Source of the DNA: Stappia indica
GTDB lineage: Bacteria; Pseudomonadota; Alphaproteobacteria; Rhizobiales; Stappiaceae
Direction: 5' to 3'
DNA length: 64,000 nt
Assembly (NCBI RefSeq): GCF_001696535.1
Contig: NZ_MBQE01000004.1
Location: 310,001-374,000 of the forward strand
Below the pieces are notes generated by a model that made no database searches, was not told where the DNA came from, and saw only the letters and a list, made by a program, of their open reading frames with translations. Both the position numbers and the translations under genes were made by a program. Positions 45,360 to 54,597 of this stretch are shown in pieces. Each line of letters opens with the position of its first letter. The stretch's first letter is position 1.

Positions 45360-46322
45360 TCAGGCCGGATGCGAGTAGGCGTCGACCGGAACGGTGCGGC
45401 GCGCGTGTTCGATGAAGCGCTGGGCAATCGGCGAGACGCGCCCGGCGGGGACGAAGAACTGGGTGAGGTAGTCGACCCGCGGCGAGAAGCGGCGGAAGAC
45501 GACGCCGTCCAGGGGGCGCAGGCTGACCGGGAACGGGTTCACCAGTCCGATCCCCATTCCCTCGCGCACGAGCTCGCAGATGGCGATGCTGGTTGCCGTC
45601 TCCGCCCGGATCTTCCGCTCGATGCCTCGCTCGGCGAAGATCCGGTCGTAGACGTTCCGCTGGTGGAAGCGGCGGGTCAGTGCGATGAAGGATTCGCCGG
45701 CAAGGTCTTCCGGAACGATCTCGTCCCTGTCCGCCAGCCGGTGGTCCCCCGGGATCGCGGCATGGGCGATGGCGTGGCGGAACGGGTACATCTTCAGCCC
45801 GTCATGACGCATCCGTCCGTCGCTGATGCCGAGGTCGGCATTCTCGTCTGCGACCGCCGCCGTCACGTTCGTCGACATGCCGATTTCCAGGTGCACGGAG
45901 GCTTCCGGGTTCTCCTTCAGGAAGCCCGGGATCAGCCGCGTCATCAGCCGGTGGGCGAGCGTTGGCGGCGCCGCAATGCGCAGACGTTTGGCGTTGAGGT
46001 CCTCGGTTTCCGCCGCATCGAGGCGCGCGAGCGTCGCGAAGATCGGCTCGATCTGCTCGTTGAAGGCAAGCCCTTCCGATGTCGGCAGGATCTTGTTGCC
46101 GTTGCGGTGGAAGAGCTGGCGGTTGAGCCGCGCCTCGAGCTGGGCGATGGCACGGCTGACCGCCGGTTGGGAGATTCCCAGCCGATGCGCCGCCGCCGTC
46201 GTCTTGCCTTCGGAGATGACCGCCCGCAGCACTTCCAGCTCGCGCAGCGTCAGGCCGCTGCGATTTAGGCCGTTGGTGGCTTGCCGGGCAGGGGGCTCGT
46301 CCGTAACCTCTGTATTTGTCAT
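45360..46322 (-). CDS. LysR-family transcriptional regulator
   Basis: This 320-residue regulator has the N-terminal helix-turn-helix TTAAAHRLGISQPAVSRAIA near residues 40-60 and a C-terminal LysR substrate domain including ENADLGISDGRMRHDGLKM and RFFP-type loops. It is encoded divergently from the binding-protein gene at 46499 and directly upstream of the two deacylase genes on its own strand, so it plausibly controls both sides. The gap holds an inverted repeat and a T-N11-A LysR box. The inducer is likely the imported compound. Confidence 0.92.
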   Translation of the reverse strand: MTNTEVTDEPPARQATNGLNRSGLTLRELEVLRAVISEGKTTAAAHRLGISQPAVSRAIAQLEARLNRQLFHRNGNKILPTSEGLAFNEQIEPIFATLARLDAAETEDLNAKRLRIAAPPTLAHRLMTRLIPGFLKENPEASVHLEIGMSTNVTAAVADENADLGISDGRMRHDGLKMYPFRHAIAHAAIPGDHRLADRDEIVPEDLAGESFIALTRRFHQRNVYDRIFAERGIERKIRAETATSIAICELVREGMGIGLVNPFPVSLRPLDGVVFRRFSPRVDYLTQFFVPAGRVSPIAQRFIEHARRTVPVDAYSHPA

Positions 46323-46331
46323 GGGAATAGA

Positions 46332-46383
46332 ATTATGCGTCTAGGTTATCGTTTTTCGATTGTCGATCATATAAACGCATAAT
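46332..46383. promoter_or_regulatory. Divergent LysR-type regulatory region
   Basis: ATTATGCGT (46332-46340) and its complement ACGCATAAT (46375-46383) form a 9-base inverted repeat with 34 bases between the arms. Between them lies ATCG-TTTTT-CGAT (46348-46360), which fits the T-N11-A LysR box. The site sits between the LysR start (46322) and the importer gene (46499). Confidence 0.68.
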
Positions 46384-46453
46384 AGCCTTTCCCACAAGCC
46401 AGCGGGGCGAACGACCTCGACACAAGGCAGCCGACGGGGACCACTCGATCCCG

Positions 46454-46489
46454 CCCCGTCTGGAAAAATCCAGAGGGGATCCAGAGGGG
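46454..46489 (+). repeat. Tandem duplication of the ribosome-binding site with overlapping hairpin
   Basis: ATCCAGAGGGG occurs twice in tandem (46468-46478 and 46479-46489). The second copy is the ribosome site for ATG 46499. The first copy can pair with CCCC-G-TCTGG (46454-46463), giving a hairpin with one bulged G. Confidence 0.7.
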
Positions 46490-46498
46490 AGTTACCTG

Positions 46499-48091
46499 AT
46501 GAAGTCTGCAAGGACGCCGCTTGCGCGCGCGCTCATGGGGGCGGCATGTGCCGTTGTCGCCTTCTCCGCGCCCGCAGCTGCCGAGGATCTCGTGATCGGG
46601 CTCGATTCCGAGGCGACCTCCATCGATCCGCATTTCCACAATCTGGGGCCGAACAATCAGCTCGGCTTCATGATGTTCGACCGTCTCGCCAATCCGGATG
46701 AGCGGCAGAACTTCAAGCCGGGCCTTGCGGTGTCGTGGAAGCCGATCGACAGCACGACCTGGGAGTTCAAGCTGCGCGAGGGCGTGAAGTTCCACGACGG
46801 GTCGGACTTCAATGCCGACGACGTCATCTGCACCTTCGAGCGCGCGCCCAACGTGCCGAACTCGCCAGCAGGTTTCGATACCTACATCAAGGGCAAGACC
46901 TTCGAGAAGATCGACGACTTCACCGTGCACGTGAAGACGGAAGCTCCCTATCCGGTAATGGTCAACGATCTCGGCAACGTCGCCATCGTGTCCAACGAAA
47001 CCGGCTGCAACGGCACGACCGAAGCCTTCAACTCGGGTGAGGCGGCTGCCGGCACCGGCCCCTACAAGTTCGCCGAATACGTACCTGGCGACCGGATCGT
47101 CCTGGAAGCCAACCCGGACTACTGGGGCGAGAAGCCGATCTGGGACAAGGTCACGCTGAAGCCGATCAAGTCCGGTCCCTCGCGCGTTGCCGCGCTGCTT
47201 GCCGGCGACGTCGACATCATCAACGGCGTGCCGACGACCGATATCGAGACGCTGAAGGGCCGCGACAACGTGGTCCTCTCGCAGGGCGTTTCCAACCGCG
47301 TCATCTATCTCCACCTCGACCATTTCCGCGAGAACTCGCCCTTCGTGAAGGCGAATGGCGGTGGCGACATCAAGAACCCGCTGCAAGATCTGCGCGTCCG
47401 CCAGGCGATCTCCAAGGCGATCTCGCGCGAGCTGATCCGCGACCGCGTCATGGAAGGGCTGGCGATTCCCGCCGGCCAGCTGCTGCCGGAAGGCTTCTTC
47501 GGCGTTTCGGAGAACCTGAAGGCTGAAGCCTACGACGTGGAGGGCGCGAAGGCGCTGCTCGCCGAGGCGGGCCTGCCGGACGGCTTCGAGCTGACCATCC
47601 ACGGGCCGAACGACCGCTACCTGAACGATGCGAAGATCGCCGAGGCCATCGCACAGATGCTGACGCGCGCAGGCATCAAGACGGCCGTCGAGACGATGCC
47701 GCGTTCGGTCTACTTCACCCGTGCCTCCACCGGTGCGGACGGCCTGCCCGAGTTCTCGCTGATCCTCGTCGGCTGGGGCGCCGGTTCCGGCGAGGCCTCC
47801 TCGCCGCTGCGTGCGCTGATCGCCACCTTCGACAATGACAAGGGCATGGGGACGGCCAATCGCGGCCGCTATTCCAACCCGGAAGTCGACAAGCTGATCG
47901 AGGACGCGCTGTCCGAGGTGGACGACGAGAAGCGTGCCGGCCTGCTGGCCAAGGCGACGGAAGTGGCCATCGGCGATCTCGCGATCATCCCGATCCACTA
48001 CCAGGTCAACACCTGGGCGAGCCGCAAGGGCCTCAAGTACATCCCGCGCACGGATGAGTACACGGTCGCTTACGGCGTGCTGAAGGACTGA
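46499..48091 (+). CDS. Dipeptide-type ABC importer substrate-binding protein
   Basis: This 530-residue periplasmic SBP family 5 protein has a signal peptide (hydrophobic residues 8-25, cleavage near APAAA-ED). The family motif region is WEFKLREGVKFHDGSDFNAD near residue 85, and the middle segment LQDLRVRQAISKAISRELI is typical of DppA-like proteins. It delivers ligand to the permeases at 48247 and 49236. The neighbours on both strands are deacylases, so an N-acyl amino acid or short formylated/acetylated peptide is a reasonable ligand, by inference. ATG 46499 follows a duplicated AGAGGGG. Confidence 0.92.
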   Translation: MKSARTPLARALMGAACAVVAFSAPAAAEDLVIGLDSEATSIDPHFHNLGPNNQLGFMMFDRLANPDERQNFKPGLAVSWKPIDSTTWEFKLREGVKFHDGSDFNADDVICTFERAPNVPNSPAGFDTYIKGKTFEKIDDFTVHVKTEAPYPVMVNDLGNVAIVSNETGCNGTTEAFNSGEAAAGTGPYKFAEYVPGDRIVLEANPDYWGEKPIWDKVTLKPIKSGPSRVAALLAGDVDIINGVPTTDIETLKGRDNVVLSQGVSNRVIYLHLDHFRENSPFVKANGGGDIKNPLQDLRVRQAISKAISRELIRDRVMEGLAIPAGQLLPEGFFGVSENLKAEAYDVEGAKALLAEAGLPDGFELTIHGPNDRYLNDAKIAEAIAQMLTRAGIKTAVETMPRSVYFTRASTGADGLPEFSLILVGWGAGSGEASSPLRALIATFDNDKGMGTANRGRYSNPEVDKLIEDALSEVDDEKRAGLLAKATEVAIGDLAIIPIHYQVNTWASRKGLKYIPRTDEYTVAYGVLKD

Positions 48092-48098
48092 CCGGGCG

Positions 48099-48132
48099 GC
48101 CCCTGTCCTCGGCGTCGTGCCGGGGCAGGGGC
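48099..48132 (+). other. Stable hairpin after the binding-protein gene
   Basis: A 7-base outer stem (GCCCCTG, 48099-48105, with CAGGGGC, 48126-48132) continues, after one bulged T, into a 7-base inner stem with a wobble pair and a GTCGT loop. It lies eight bases past the stop and has no T-run. Such structures commonly protect the binding-protein mRNA so that it is made in excess. Confidence 0.65.
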
Positions 48133-48246
48133 GTTCGTAATTTCCTGTCGCGATGAACTGGCCGGCAAGGGCGGTGCGCCTCTCTTGCCGGTCGTCGCTA
48201 CCGCCTTTCCTGTTCAGCCCATGCCGCAAGGCCGGGAGATCGCTTC

Positions 48247-49224
48247 ATGAGCGTCTTCATTCTCCGCCGCCTCCTGCAGAGCGCGCTGGTCATGGTCGCC
48301 ATGGCCATGATCGTCTTCTTCGGCGTCCATCTGGTCGGCGATCCCGTCTACATGTTCGTCACGCCGGACATGGACCAGCAGGACATAGAGAACGTCACGC
48401 GGGCGCTCGGCCTCGACCGGCCGATCTGGGAACAGTTCTGGCTGTTCATGGTCAACGCTCTCACAGGCAATCTCGGCCAGTCGTTCATTTTCGGCGAGCC
48501 GGCACTCGGCCTCATCATCCAGCGCATGCCGGCAACGCTGGAGCTCGCCTTCGCGGCTCTGCTGCTGGCAGTGGTGATCGGCATCCCGCTCGGCCTCTAT
48601 GCCGGGCTCTATCCCGACAGTCTCGGTTCCAAGACCATCATGGCCGGGTCGATCGTCGGCTTCTCGCTGCCCACCTTCTGGGTCGGCATCATGATGATCA
48701 TGGTCTTTGCCGTGATGCTCGGCTGGCTTCCCTCGACGGGACGAGGCGATACCGTACAGGTCTTCGGCATTCACCTGTCGTTCCTGACCCTCGACGGGCT
48801 GCGCCATCTGGCGCTGCCGGCGCTGAACCTCGCGCTTCTCAAGATCTCGCTGGTGATCCGGCTGACCCGTGCGGGCACGCGCGAGGCGATGCTGCAGGAC
48901 TACATCAAGTTCGCCCGCGCCAAGGGGCTCTCGCGCTCGCGCATCGTCGGCGTCCACTTGCTGAAGAACATCCTGATCCCGGTCGTCACCGTTCTCGGCC
49001 TCGAGTTCGGCTCGCTGATCGCCTTCTCCGTCGTTACCGAGACGATCTTCGCCTGGCCGGGCATGGGCAAGCTGCTCATCGAGTCGATCCAGCAACTCGA
49101 CCGACCGATCATCGTCGCCTACCTGATGATGATCGTCTTCCTGTTCGTCGTCATCAACCTGGTGGTCGACATCCTCTATTCGATCCTCGATCCGCGCGTG
49201 CGGCTCGGCGATCGCGGTCAGTGA
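48247..49224 (+). CDS. Dipeptide-type ABC importer permease (DppB family)
   Basis: This 325-residue inner-membrane permease begins MSVFILRRLLQSALVMVAMA, with the family loop motif ALGLDRPIWEQFWLFM near residue 55 and the EAA loop YIKFARAKGLSRSRIVG near 220. It pairs with the 49236 permease. The gene follows the hairpin at 48099-48132 and a 155-base gap, with a GGGAG site just before ATG 48247. The operon then continues without gaps. Confidence 0.93.
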   Translation: MSVFILRRLLQSALVMVAMAMIVFFGVHLVGDPVYMFVTPDMDQQDIENVTRALGLDRPIWEQFWLFMVNALTGNLGQSFIFGEPALGLIIQRMPATLELAFAALLLAVVIGIPLGLYAGLYPDSLGSKTIMAGSIVGFSLPTFWVGIMMIMVFAVMLGWLPSTGRGDTVQVFGIHLSFLTLDGLRHLALPALNLALLKISLVIRLTRAGTREAMLQDYIKFARAKGLSRSRIVGVHLLKNILIPVVTVLGLEFGSLIAFSVVTETIFAWPGMGKLLIESIQQLDRPIIVAYLMMIVFLFVVINLVVDILYSILDPRVRLGDRGQ

Positions 49225-49235
49225 AGGCGCACCCC

Positions 49236-50159
49236 ATGGCATCCACGGAAACTCCGGCGGGCGGCGCGGTTCCTGCCCGACGCGCGGCCGACACGCCGTT
49301 CCGCCGCTTCCTGTCGGACTTCACCGACAGCCGGCTTGCTGTGCTCGCGGCCGTCCTGCTCGTGATCATCATCTTTCTCGCGTTCTTCGCGCCTTGGATC
49401 GCGCCTCAGGACCCCTACGATCTCGCCGTCGTCTCGATCTTCGACGCCCGCCTGCCGCCGGGCTCGCAGAGCATGGACGGTGTCACCTTCTGGCTCGGCA
49501 CAGACGGCGCCGGCCGGGACCTGCTCTCCGCCATCATCTACGGGTTGCGCATCTCCCTGTCGGTCGGCGTCGCCTCGGCCATCATCGCGCTCACCGTCGG
49601 CATGATCGTCGGTTTGCTTGCGGCCTATGCCGGTGGCCGGACCGAGGGGCTGATCATGCGCATCGTCGACATTCAGCTGTCGCTGCCGGCCGTGCTGATC
49701 GCCCTGATCCTTCTCGCCATCCTCGGCAAGGGCATCGACAAGATCATCATCGCGCTCGTCATTGCGCAGTGGGCCTACTACGCGCGCACGGTGCGGGCCT
49801 CCGCCCTGGTCGAGCGGCGGCGCGAATATGTCGAGGCGGCCGCTTGTCTCGGCCTGTCGCATGCGCGCATCGTCTTCCGGCATATCCTGCCGAACTGTAT
49901 CGCGCCGCTGATCGTCGTCGGCACCGTGCAGACGGCCCACGCCATCGCGCTGGAGGCGACGCTCTCCTTCCTCGGCGTCGGCCTGCCGCAGACCGAGCCT
50001 TCCCTTGGTCTGCTGATCTCAAACGGCTTCGAATACATGCTGTCCGGCAAGTACTGGATCGCCGTCTTTCCCGGTGTGGCGCTGCTGATCACCATCGTCA
50101 CCATCAACATTGTCGGCGACCAGCTCCGCGACGTGCTGAACCCGCGGCTGCAGAAATGA
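49236..50159 (+). CDS. Dipeptide-type ABC importer permease (DppC family)
   Basis: This 307-residue permease has an N-terminal cytoplasmic arm, a first helix VLAAVLLVIIIFLAFFAPWI near residue 30, the motif LGTDGAGRDLLSAIIYGLRI and the EAA loop EYVEAAACLGLSHARIVF near 200. ATG 49236 is used; GTG 49221 overlaps the preceding stop and adds five residues. It is coupled to the ATPase gene, which starts seven bases after its stop. Confidence 0.92.
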   Translation: MASTETPAGGAVPARRAADTPFRRFLSDFTDSRLAVLAAVLLVIIIFLAFFAPWIAPQDPYDLAVVSIFDARLPPGSQSMDGVTFWLGTDGAGRDLLSAIIYGLRISLSVGVASAIIALTVGMIVGLLAAYAGGRTEGLIMRIVDIQLSLPAVLIALILLAILGKGIDKIIIALVIAQWAYYARTVRASALVERRREYVEAAACLGLSHARIVFRHILPNCIAPLIVVGTVQTAHAIALEATLSFLGVGLPQTEPSLGLLISNGFEYMLSGKYWIAVFPGVALLITIVTINIVGDQLRDVLNPRLQK

Positions 50160-50166
50160 GGGCCGC

Positions 50167-51165
50167 ATGACCCGCGAAACCATTCTCGAGGTCCAGGACC
50201 TGCGGACCCATTTCTTCACCAAGGCAGGCGTCGCTCGCGCGGTCGACGGCGTCTCGTTCTCGCTTGCCCGCGGCGAGGTGCTCGGCCTCGTCGGTGAAAG
50301 CGGCTCGGGCAAGACCGTCACCGGCTTCTCGCTGATGGGCCTTGTCGATCCTCCCGGGCGTCTGGTCTCCGGTTCGATCCGTCTCGGCGGTCAGGAACTG
50401 GCCAATCTTCCGGAGGAGGGATGGAGACGGCTGCGCGGCCGGCGCATCGCCATGATCTTCCAGGACCCGATGATGACGCTCAATCCGGTCCTGCGCATCG
50501 ATACGCAGATGATCGAAGCGATCCGCGCCCATGCCGGCGTGTCGCGGGAGGCAGCGCGCGAGCGGGCGCGCGAGGCGCTTGCCCGCGTGGGCATTCCTTC
50601 GCCCGACGAGCGGCTCGCGGCCTATCCGCACCAGTTCTCCGGCGGCATGCGCCAGCGTGTCGCCATTGCCATTGCCCTTCTCAACGAGCCGGAGGTGATC
50701 GTTGCCGACGAGCCGACCACGGCGCTCGACGTCACCATCCAGGCGCAGATCCTCTATGAGGTGCAGAAACTTTGCGCCGACACCGGGCTTGCGATGATCT
50801 GGATCACCCATGACCTTGCCGTCGTCGGCGGTCTCGCCGACCGGGTGGCGGTGATGTATGCCGGCCGCATCGTCGAACAGGGTCCGGTCGATGCGGTTCT
50901 CGATGCGCCCTTCCATCCCTATACTCATGGGCTGATCGGGTCCGTGCCGAGCCAGAACCGCCGCGGCGAGCGCCTGACCCAGATCCCCGGCATGGCGCCG
51001 TCGCTCCTGTCTCTGCCCGAGGGGTGCAGCTTCGCCGCCCGCTGTCCGCGCGCCGATGCCGCCTGTACGGTCATGCCGGATCTGGCCGAGCTGGAGGCAG
51101 GCCGGTTCTCGCGCTGCCACCATCCGCACCGAACTCTCGAAACCGCCAGGGGAGGTGCTGCATGA
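50167..51165 (+). CDS. Dipeptide-type ABC importer ATPase (DppD family)
   Basis: This 332-residue ATPase has Walker A GESGSGKT near residue 42, signature SGGMRQR near 160, Walker [13 protein letters not shown] near 178 and the Opp/Dpp C-terminal extension with a Cys-rich [18 protein letters not shown] near 285 (the iron-sulfur-like motif seen in this subfamily). It overlaps the next ATPase gene by four bases (51162-51165). Confidence 0.95.
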   Translation: MTRETILEVQDLRTHFFTKAGVARAVDGVSFSLARGEVLGLVGESGSGKTVTGFSLMGLVDPPGRLVSGSIRLGGQELANLPEEGWRRLRGRRIAMIFQDPMMTLNPVLRIDTQMIEAIRAHAGVSREAARERAREALARVGIPSPDERLAAYPHQFSGGMRQRVAIAIALLNEPEVIVADEPTTALDVTIQAQILYEVQKLCADTGLAMIWITHDLAVVGGLADRVAVMYAGRIVEQGPVDAVLDAPFHPYTHGLIGSVPSQNRRGERLTQIPGMAPSLLSLPEGCSFAARCPRADAACTVMPDLAELEAGRFSRCHHPHRTLETARGGAA

Positions 51166-52160
51166 GCGCCGCACCGCTTCTTGCTCTCGATGCCGTGTCG
51201 AAGCGCTTCGTGCGCCGTCTCGATGCGGCCGAGAAGATCGTCAACCTGTTCGGCGGCAACAGGCGCGAAGAGGTCGTCCACGCCGTCGACAACGTCTCGC
51301 TGCAGATCGCCGAAGGCGAGGTGGTGGGTCTGGTCGGCGAAAGCGGCTGCGGCAAGTCCACGCTCGGGCGCGTCGTGGCCGGCGTTCACGCCCCCAGCGC
51401 CGGCCGCGTGCTGTGGCGGGGACGGGATGTCGACAGCCTGTCCGGGGCCGAGCGCCGCGAGGCGGTTCTGAAGATCCAGATGATCTTCCAGGACCCGATG
51501 TCCTCGCTCAACCCGCGCATGCGCGTGCGTGACATCGTCGGCGAGGCCCCGCGGGTGCACGGTCTGGTGTCCGGGGGCGAGGTCTCCGACTATGTCGACC
51601 GCATGCTGCTGCGCGTCGGCCTCGATCCCAGCTACAAGAGCCGCTATCCGCATCAGTTTTCCGGCGGCCAGCGCCAGCGTATCGGTATCGCCAGGGCGCT
51701 CGCCGTCCAGCCCGACTTTCTGGTCTGCGACGAGAGCATCGCCGCGCTCGACGTTTCGATCCAGGCGCAGGTGCTCAATCTTTTCATGGACCTGCGCGAG
51801 GATCTCGGCCTCACCTATCTGTTCATCTCGCACGACCTCGGTGTCGTCGAGCATCTCGCGGACCGGGTGGTGATCATGTATCTCGGCCGCGTGGTGGAAA
51901 GCGCACCGGCGGCGGAGCTCTTTGCCGACCCGAACCATCCCTATGCCCGCGCTCTCCTCGAAGAAGTGCCGCGCATCGACACGCGCAAGCGGGTGTTCCA
52001 GCCGGTCAAGGGCGAGATCCCGTCGCCGCTTTCCCCGCCGACGGGTTGCCATTTTCATCCGCGCTGCCCGCATGCGATGCCGCGCTGCAAGGAGGAAGCG
52101 CCGGCCTTGCGCGAGATCGCGCCGGGACGCGTTTCAGCCTGTCACCTCAATGAGGCATAG
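51162..52160 (+). CDS. Dipeptide-type ABC importer ATPase (DppF family)
   Basis: This 332-residue ATPase has Walker A GESGCGKS near residue 61, signature [15 protein letters not shown] near 165 and Walker B LVCDESIAALDVS near 188. The B motif reads DESIAALD in place of the usual DEPTSALD, a small but noticeable change just after the catalytic Glu. The C-terminal Cys motif PTGCHFHPRCPHAMPRC is present. Together with the DppD-like protein it energises the two permeases. The N-formylglutamate amidohydrolase gene follows three bases after its stop. Confidence 0.95.
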   Translation: MSAAPLLALDAVSKRFVRRLDAAEKIVNLFGGNRREEVVHAVDNVSLQIAEGEVVGLVGESGCGKSTLGRVVAGVHAPSAGRVLWRGRDVDSLSGAERREAVLKIQMIFQDPMSSLNPRMRVRDIVGEAPRVHGLVSGGEVSDYVDRMLLRVGLDPSYKSRYPHQFSGGQRQRIGIARALAVQPDFLVCDESIAALDVSIQAQVLNLFMDLREDLGLTYLFISHDLGVVEHLADRVVIMYLGRVVESAPAAELFADPNHPYARALLEEVPRIDTRKRVFQPVKGEIPSPLSPPTGCHFHPRCPHAMPRCKEEAPALREIAPGRVSACHLNEA

Positions 52161-52163
52161 GAC

Positions 52164-53045
52164 ATGGGCACGCAGGCGCCGGCGAAAAACGGGGAGGGGG
52201 AGGTGTTCGACATCAGGCGACCTGCCGGTCCGGTCGCGCCGCTCGTGCTGGACAGTCCCCATTCGGGCAAGATCTATCCGCCGGACTTCCGGCCCGCACA
52301 GCCGCCGCAGCGCTATCGCCGGGCGGAAGACATGTATGTCGATGAGCTCTTCTCCTCTGCTCCTTTCCTTGGTGTGCCGCTTCTGAAGGCGCGCTTCGGT
52401 CGCATCTATTGCGACGTCAATCGCGCCTCCGACGATATGGATCCGGAGGCGCTGGACAATGCAGAGGGGCTGGAGCTGGCTCCGTCGGCCAAGGCGCAAC
52501 TCGGCAAGGGGGTCGTGTGGACTGCGACCCCGCCCGACGGTGCACCGCTTCTCGTCGGGCCGGTCCGGCGTACGGAGTATCTCGACCGGCTGGAGCGCTG
52601 CTGGCATCCCTATCACGCAGCGCTTGGCGAACTGATCGAAGAAGCCCGCGCCGGACGTCGGCGCGTGTTCCACCTCGATCTGCATTCGATGCAGCCGGTG
52701 GCCAATGCCATGCACGAGGACGAGACAGGGTCTTTGCGTCCCGATATCGTGCTGTCGGACCGCGAAGGAGCGAGTGCAGGGGCGGGCTATCTGGAGGCGG
52801 CGCGGGCCCTGCTGCTGGAGCTCGGCTTTTCGGTTGCGGTCAACGACCCGTTCAAGGGCGCGGAGATTCTGCGTCGCCACGGCAATCCGGCCCAAGGCGT
52901 CCACTCGCTGCAGATCGAGGTAAATCGCGCGCTCTACATGGATGTCGAGACCTACGGCAAAACCGCGCGCTTTTCCGAGACGCGAGCGCGGCTTTCCGCC
53001 TTTCTTGTCTCCCTGCGTGACTGGGCTGCAAAAAGCGGCGGTTGA
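52164..53045 (+). CDS. N-formylglutamate amidohydrolase family protein
   Basis: This 293-residue cytosolic metal-dependent amidase has the family landmarks LVLDSPHSGKIYPPDF near residue 26, IYCDVNRASDDMDPEAL near 85, FHLDLHSMQPVAN near 170 and LQIEVNRALYMD near 252 (likely metal ligands among His and Glu here). In histidine degradation it releases glutamate and formate from N-formylglutamate. Here no hut genes are visible; instead it is the last gene of an ABC importer operon, three bases after the ATPase, so it probably deformylates or deacylates the imported ligand. Confidence 0.9.
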   Translation: MGTQAPAKNGEGEVFDIRRPAGPVAPLVLDSPHSGKIYPPDFRPAQPPQRYRRAEDMYVDELFSSAPFLGVPLLKARFGRIYCDVNRASDDMDPEALDNAEGLELAPSAKAQLGKGVVWTATPPDGAPLLVGPVRRTEYLDRLERCWHPYHAALGELIEEARAGRRRVFHLDLHSMQPVANAMHEDETGSLRPDIVLSDREGASAGAGYLEAARALLLELGFSVAVNDPFKGAEILRRHGNPAQGVHSLQIEVNRALYMDVETYGKTARFSETRARLSAFLVSLRDWAAKSGG

Positions 53046-53126
53046 ATTTTTGCGGCAGACAGGGCACCAGAGCGCAGCGGCGGCATGCGCCGCCCTTCCC
53101 TTGCACCGCATACGGAACGCCGTTTC

Positions 53127-54371
53127 ATGAAGACCGGTCTGTCGCGCCCGAAGCACCAAATCCGCTGGCTCCTGCTGGAAGGCATCAGCCCGACCGCTCC
53201 CGTCCTGCTGGAGCAGGCGGGTTACTCTAACGTCACCCAGCTCAAGACGGCGCTCGACCGCGATGCGCTGATCGAGGCGCTGCAGGGCGTCCACATCGTC
53301 GGCATTCGCTCGCGCACTCAGATCGATGAGGAGATTCTCAAGGCCGCCGGCACCCTGGTCGCGGTCGGCTGCTTCTCCGTCGGCACCAACCAGGTGGACC
53401 TCGTCGGCTCCAACCGTCGCGGTATCCCGGTCTTCAACGCGCCGTTCTCCAACACCCGCAGCGTTGCCGAACTGACCATCGCCGAAATCGTCATGCTGAT
53501 GCGCGGCGCTTTCACCAAGTCGATGGCCGCGCATAACGGCCGCTGGCTGAAGACGGCGGCGGGCAGCAACGAAGTGCGCGGCAAGACGCTCGGCATCGTC
53601 GGCTACGGCAACATCGGGTCCCAGCTCGCGGTGCTCGCAGAAGCCATGGGCATGCGGGTGGTCTACTACGATCACACCGACAAGCTCCGCCACGGCAATG
53701 TCGAGCCGGTTTCCTCGCTCGGCGAACTTCTCGCCGTTGCCGATGTCGTCTCGCTGCACCTGCCGCAGACGCCGGAAACCCGCGGCATGATCGGCGCTGC
53801 CGAACTCGCCGCGATGAAAAAGGGCGCCTACCTGATCAACAACGCCCGCGGCACGGTGCTCGACATCGATGCGCTGGCGCAGGCCCTGCGCTCCGGTCAT
53901 CTGGCAGGTGCCGCCGTCGACGTTTTCCCGAGCGAGCCGAAGTCCAACGATGAGGAATTCGTTTCGGCCCTGCGCGGGCTCGACAACGTCATTCTGACCC
54001 CGCATGTCGGCGGCTCGACGGAAGAGGCCCAGGAGCGGATCGGCGAGGAAGTCGCCCGCCGCCTGATCGAGTATTCGGACGTCGGTTCGACCATCGGCGC
54101 CGTGAATTTCCCCCAGGTGCAGCTGCCCAAGGGCACGAGCAACACCCGCTTCATTCAGGTCCAGCGCAATCTGCCGGGCGAACTGGGCAAGCTCAACGAC
54201 CTTTTCGCCCGCTACAAGATCAACATCGCGGCGCAGCATTACCAAACCGACGGCGAGATCGGTTACGTCGTGCTCGATGCCGACGGGCCGGTGGCGAATG
54301 CCGTCGAGATCCTGGAGGAGATCCGCCTCCTGTCGGGCACCATCCGGGCCCGCCTGCTGAACCGGGTCTGA
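53127..54371 (+). CDS. serA: D-3-phosphoglycerate dehydrogenase with C-terminal ACT domain
   Basis: This 414-residue enzyme starts serine synthesis by oxidising 3-phosphoglycerate with NAD. The nucleotide-binding motif LGIVGYGNIGSQLAV lies near residue 155, the catalytic Arg-Glu-His set is in INNARGT, VFPSEP and TPHVGGSTEEA, and a C-terminal ACT regulatory domain covers about 340-414. The length and lack of the extra middle domain match the short E. coli-type SerA, normally inhibited by serine. ATG 53127 is the conserved start. It lies 81 bases after the amidohydrolase gene and may have its own promoter. Confidence 0.93.
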   Translation: MKTGLSRPKHQIRWLLLEGISPTAPVLLEQAGYSNVTQLKTALDRDALIEALQGVHIVGIRSRTQIDEEILKAAGTLVAVGCFSVGTNQVDLVGSNRRGIPVFNAPFSNTRSVAELTIAEIVMLMRGAFTKSMAAHNGRWLKTAAGSNEVRGKTLGIVGYGNIGSQLAVLAEAMGMRVVYYDHTDKLRHGNVEPVSSLGELLAVADVVSLHLPQTPETRGMIGAAELAAMKKGAYLINNARGTVLDIDALAQALRSGHLAGAAVDVFPSEPKSNDEEFVSALRGLDNVILTPHVGGSTEEAQERIGEEVARRLIEYSDVGSTIGAVNFPQVQLPKGTSNTRFIQVQRNLPGELGKLNDLFARYKINIAAQHYQTDGEIGYVVLDADGPVANAVEILEEIRLLSGTIRARLLNRV

Positions 54372-54394
54372 CCTGCCGGTCTCGCGGCCAGCAT

Positions 54395-54412
54395 CGCCGG
54401 CCCGGGCCGGCG
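54395..54412. other. GC-only palindrome downstream of serA
   Basis: CGCCGGCCCGGGCCGGCG is a perfect 18-base palindrome 24 bases past the serA stop. It could form a hairpin or be a weak terminator; the tail GACGGTTGTTCTTG has only a poor T-run. The rest of the 54372-54597 gap shows nothing I can assign. Confidence 0.45.
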
Positions 54413-54597
54413 ACGGTTGTTCTTGAACGGGAATTTGTTACGCTTCGCGTCAGCTGCCGGCTGCTTCGTGCGGTCGGCCTTTCGCCGCCGCCTGCCTCAA
54501 TTCCGACGCAGGCCCGCAAGATAGGTTGGGCGAAGGCCATTCGGCCCCGCCCTCCTGCGATTGCAGGCATTCCCGTTTCGCCAGCCAAACGGCCCGC

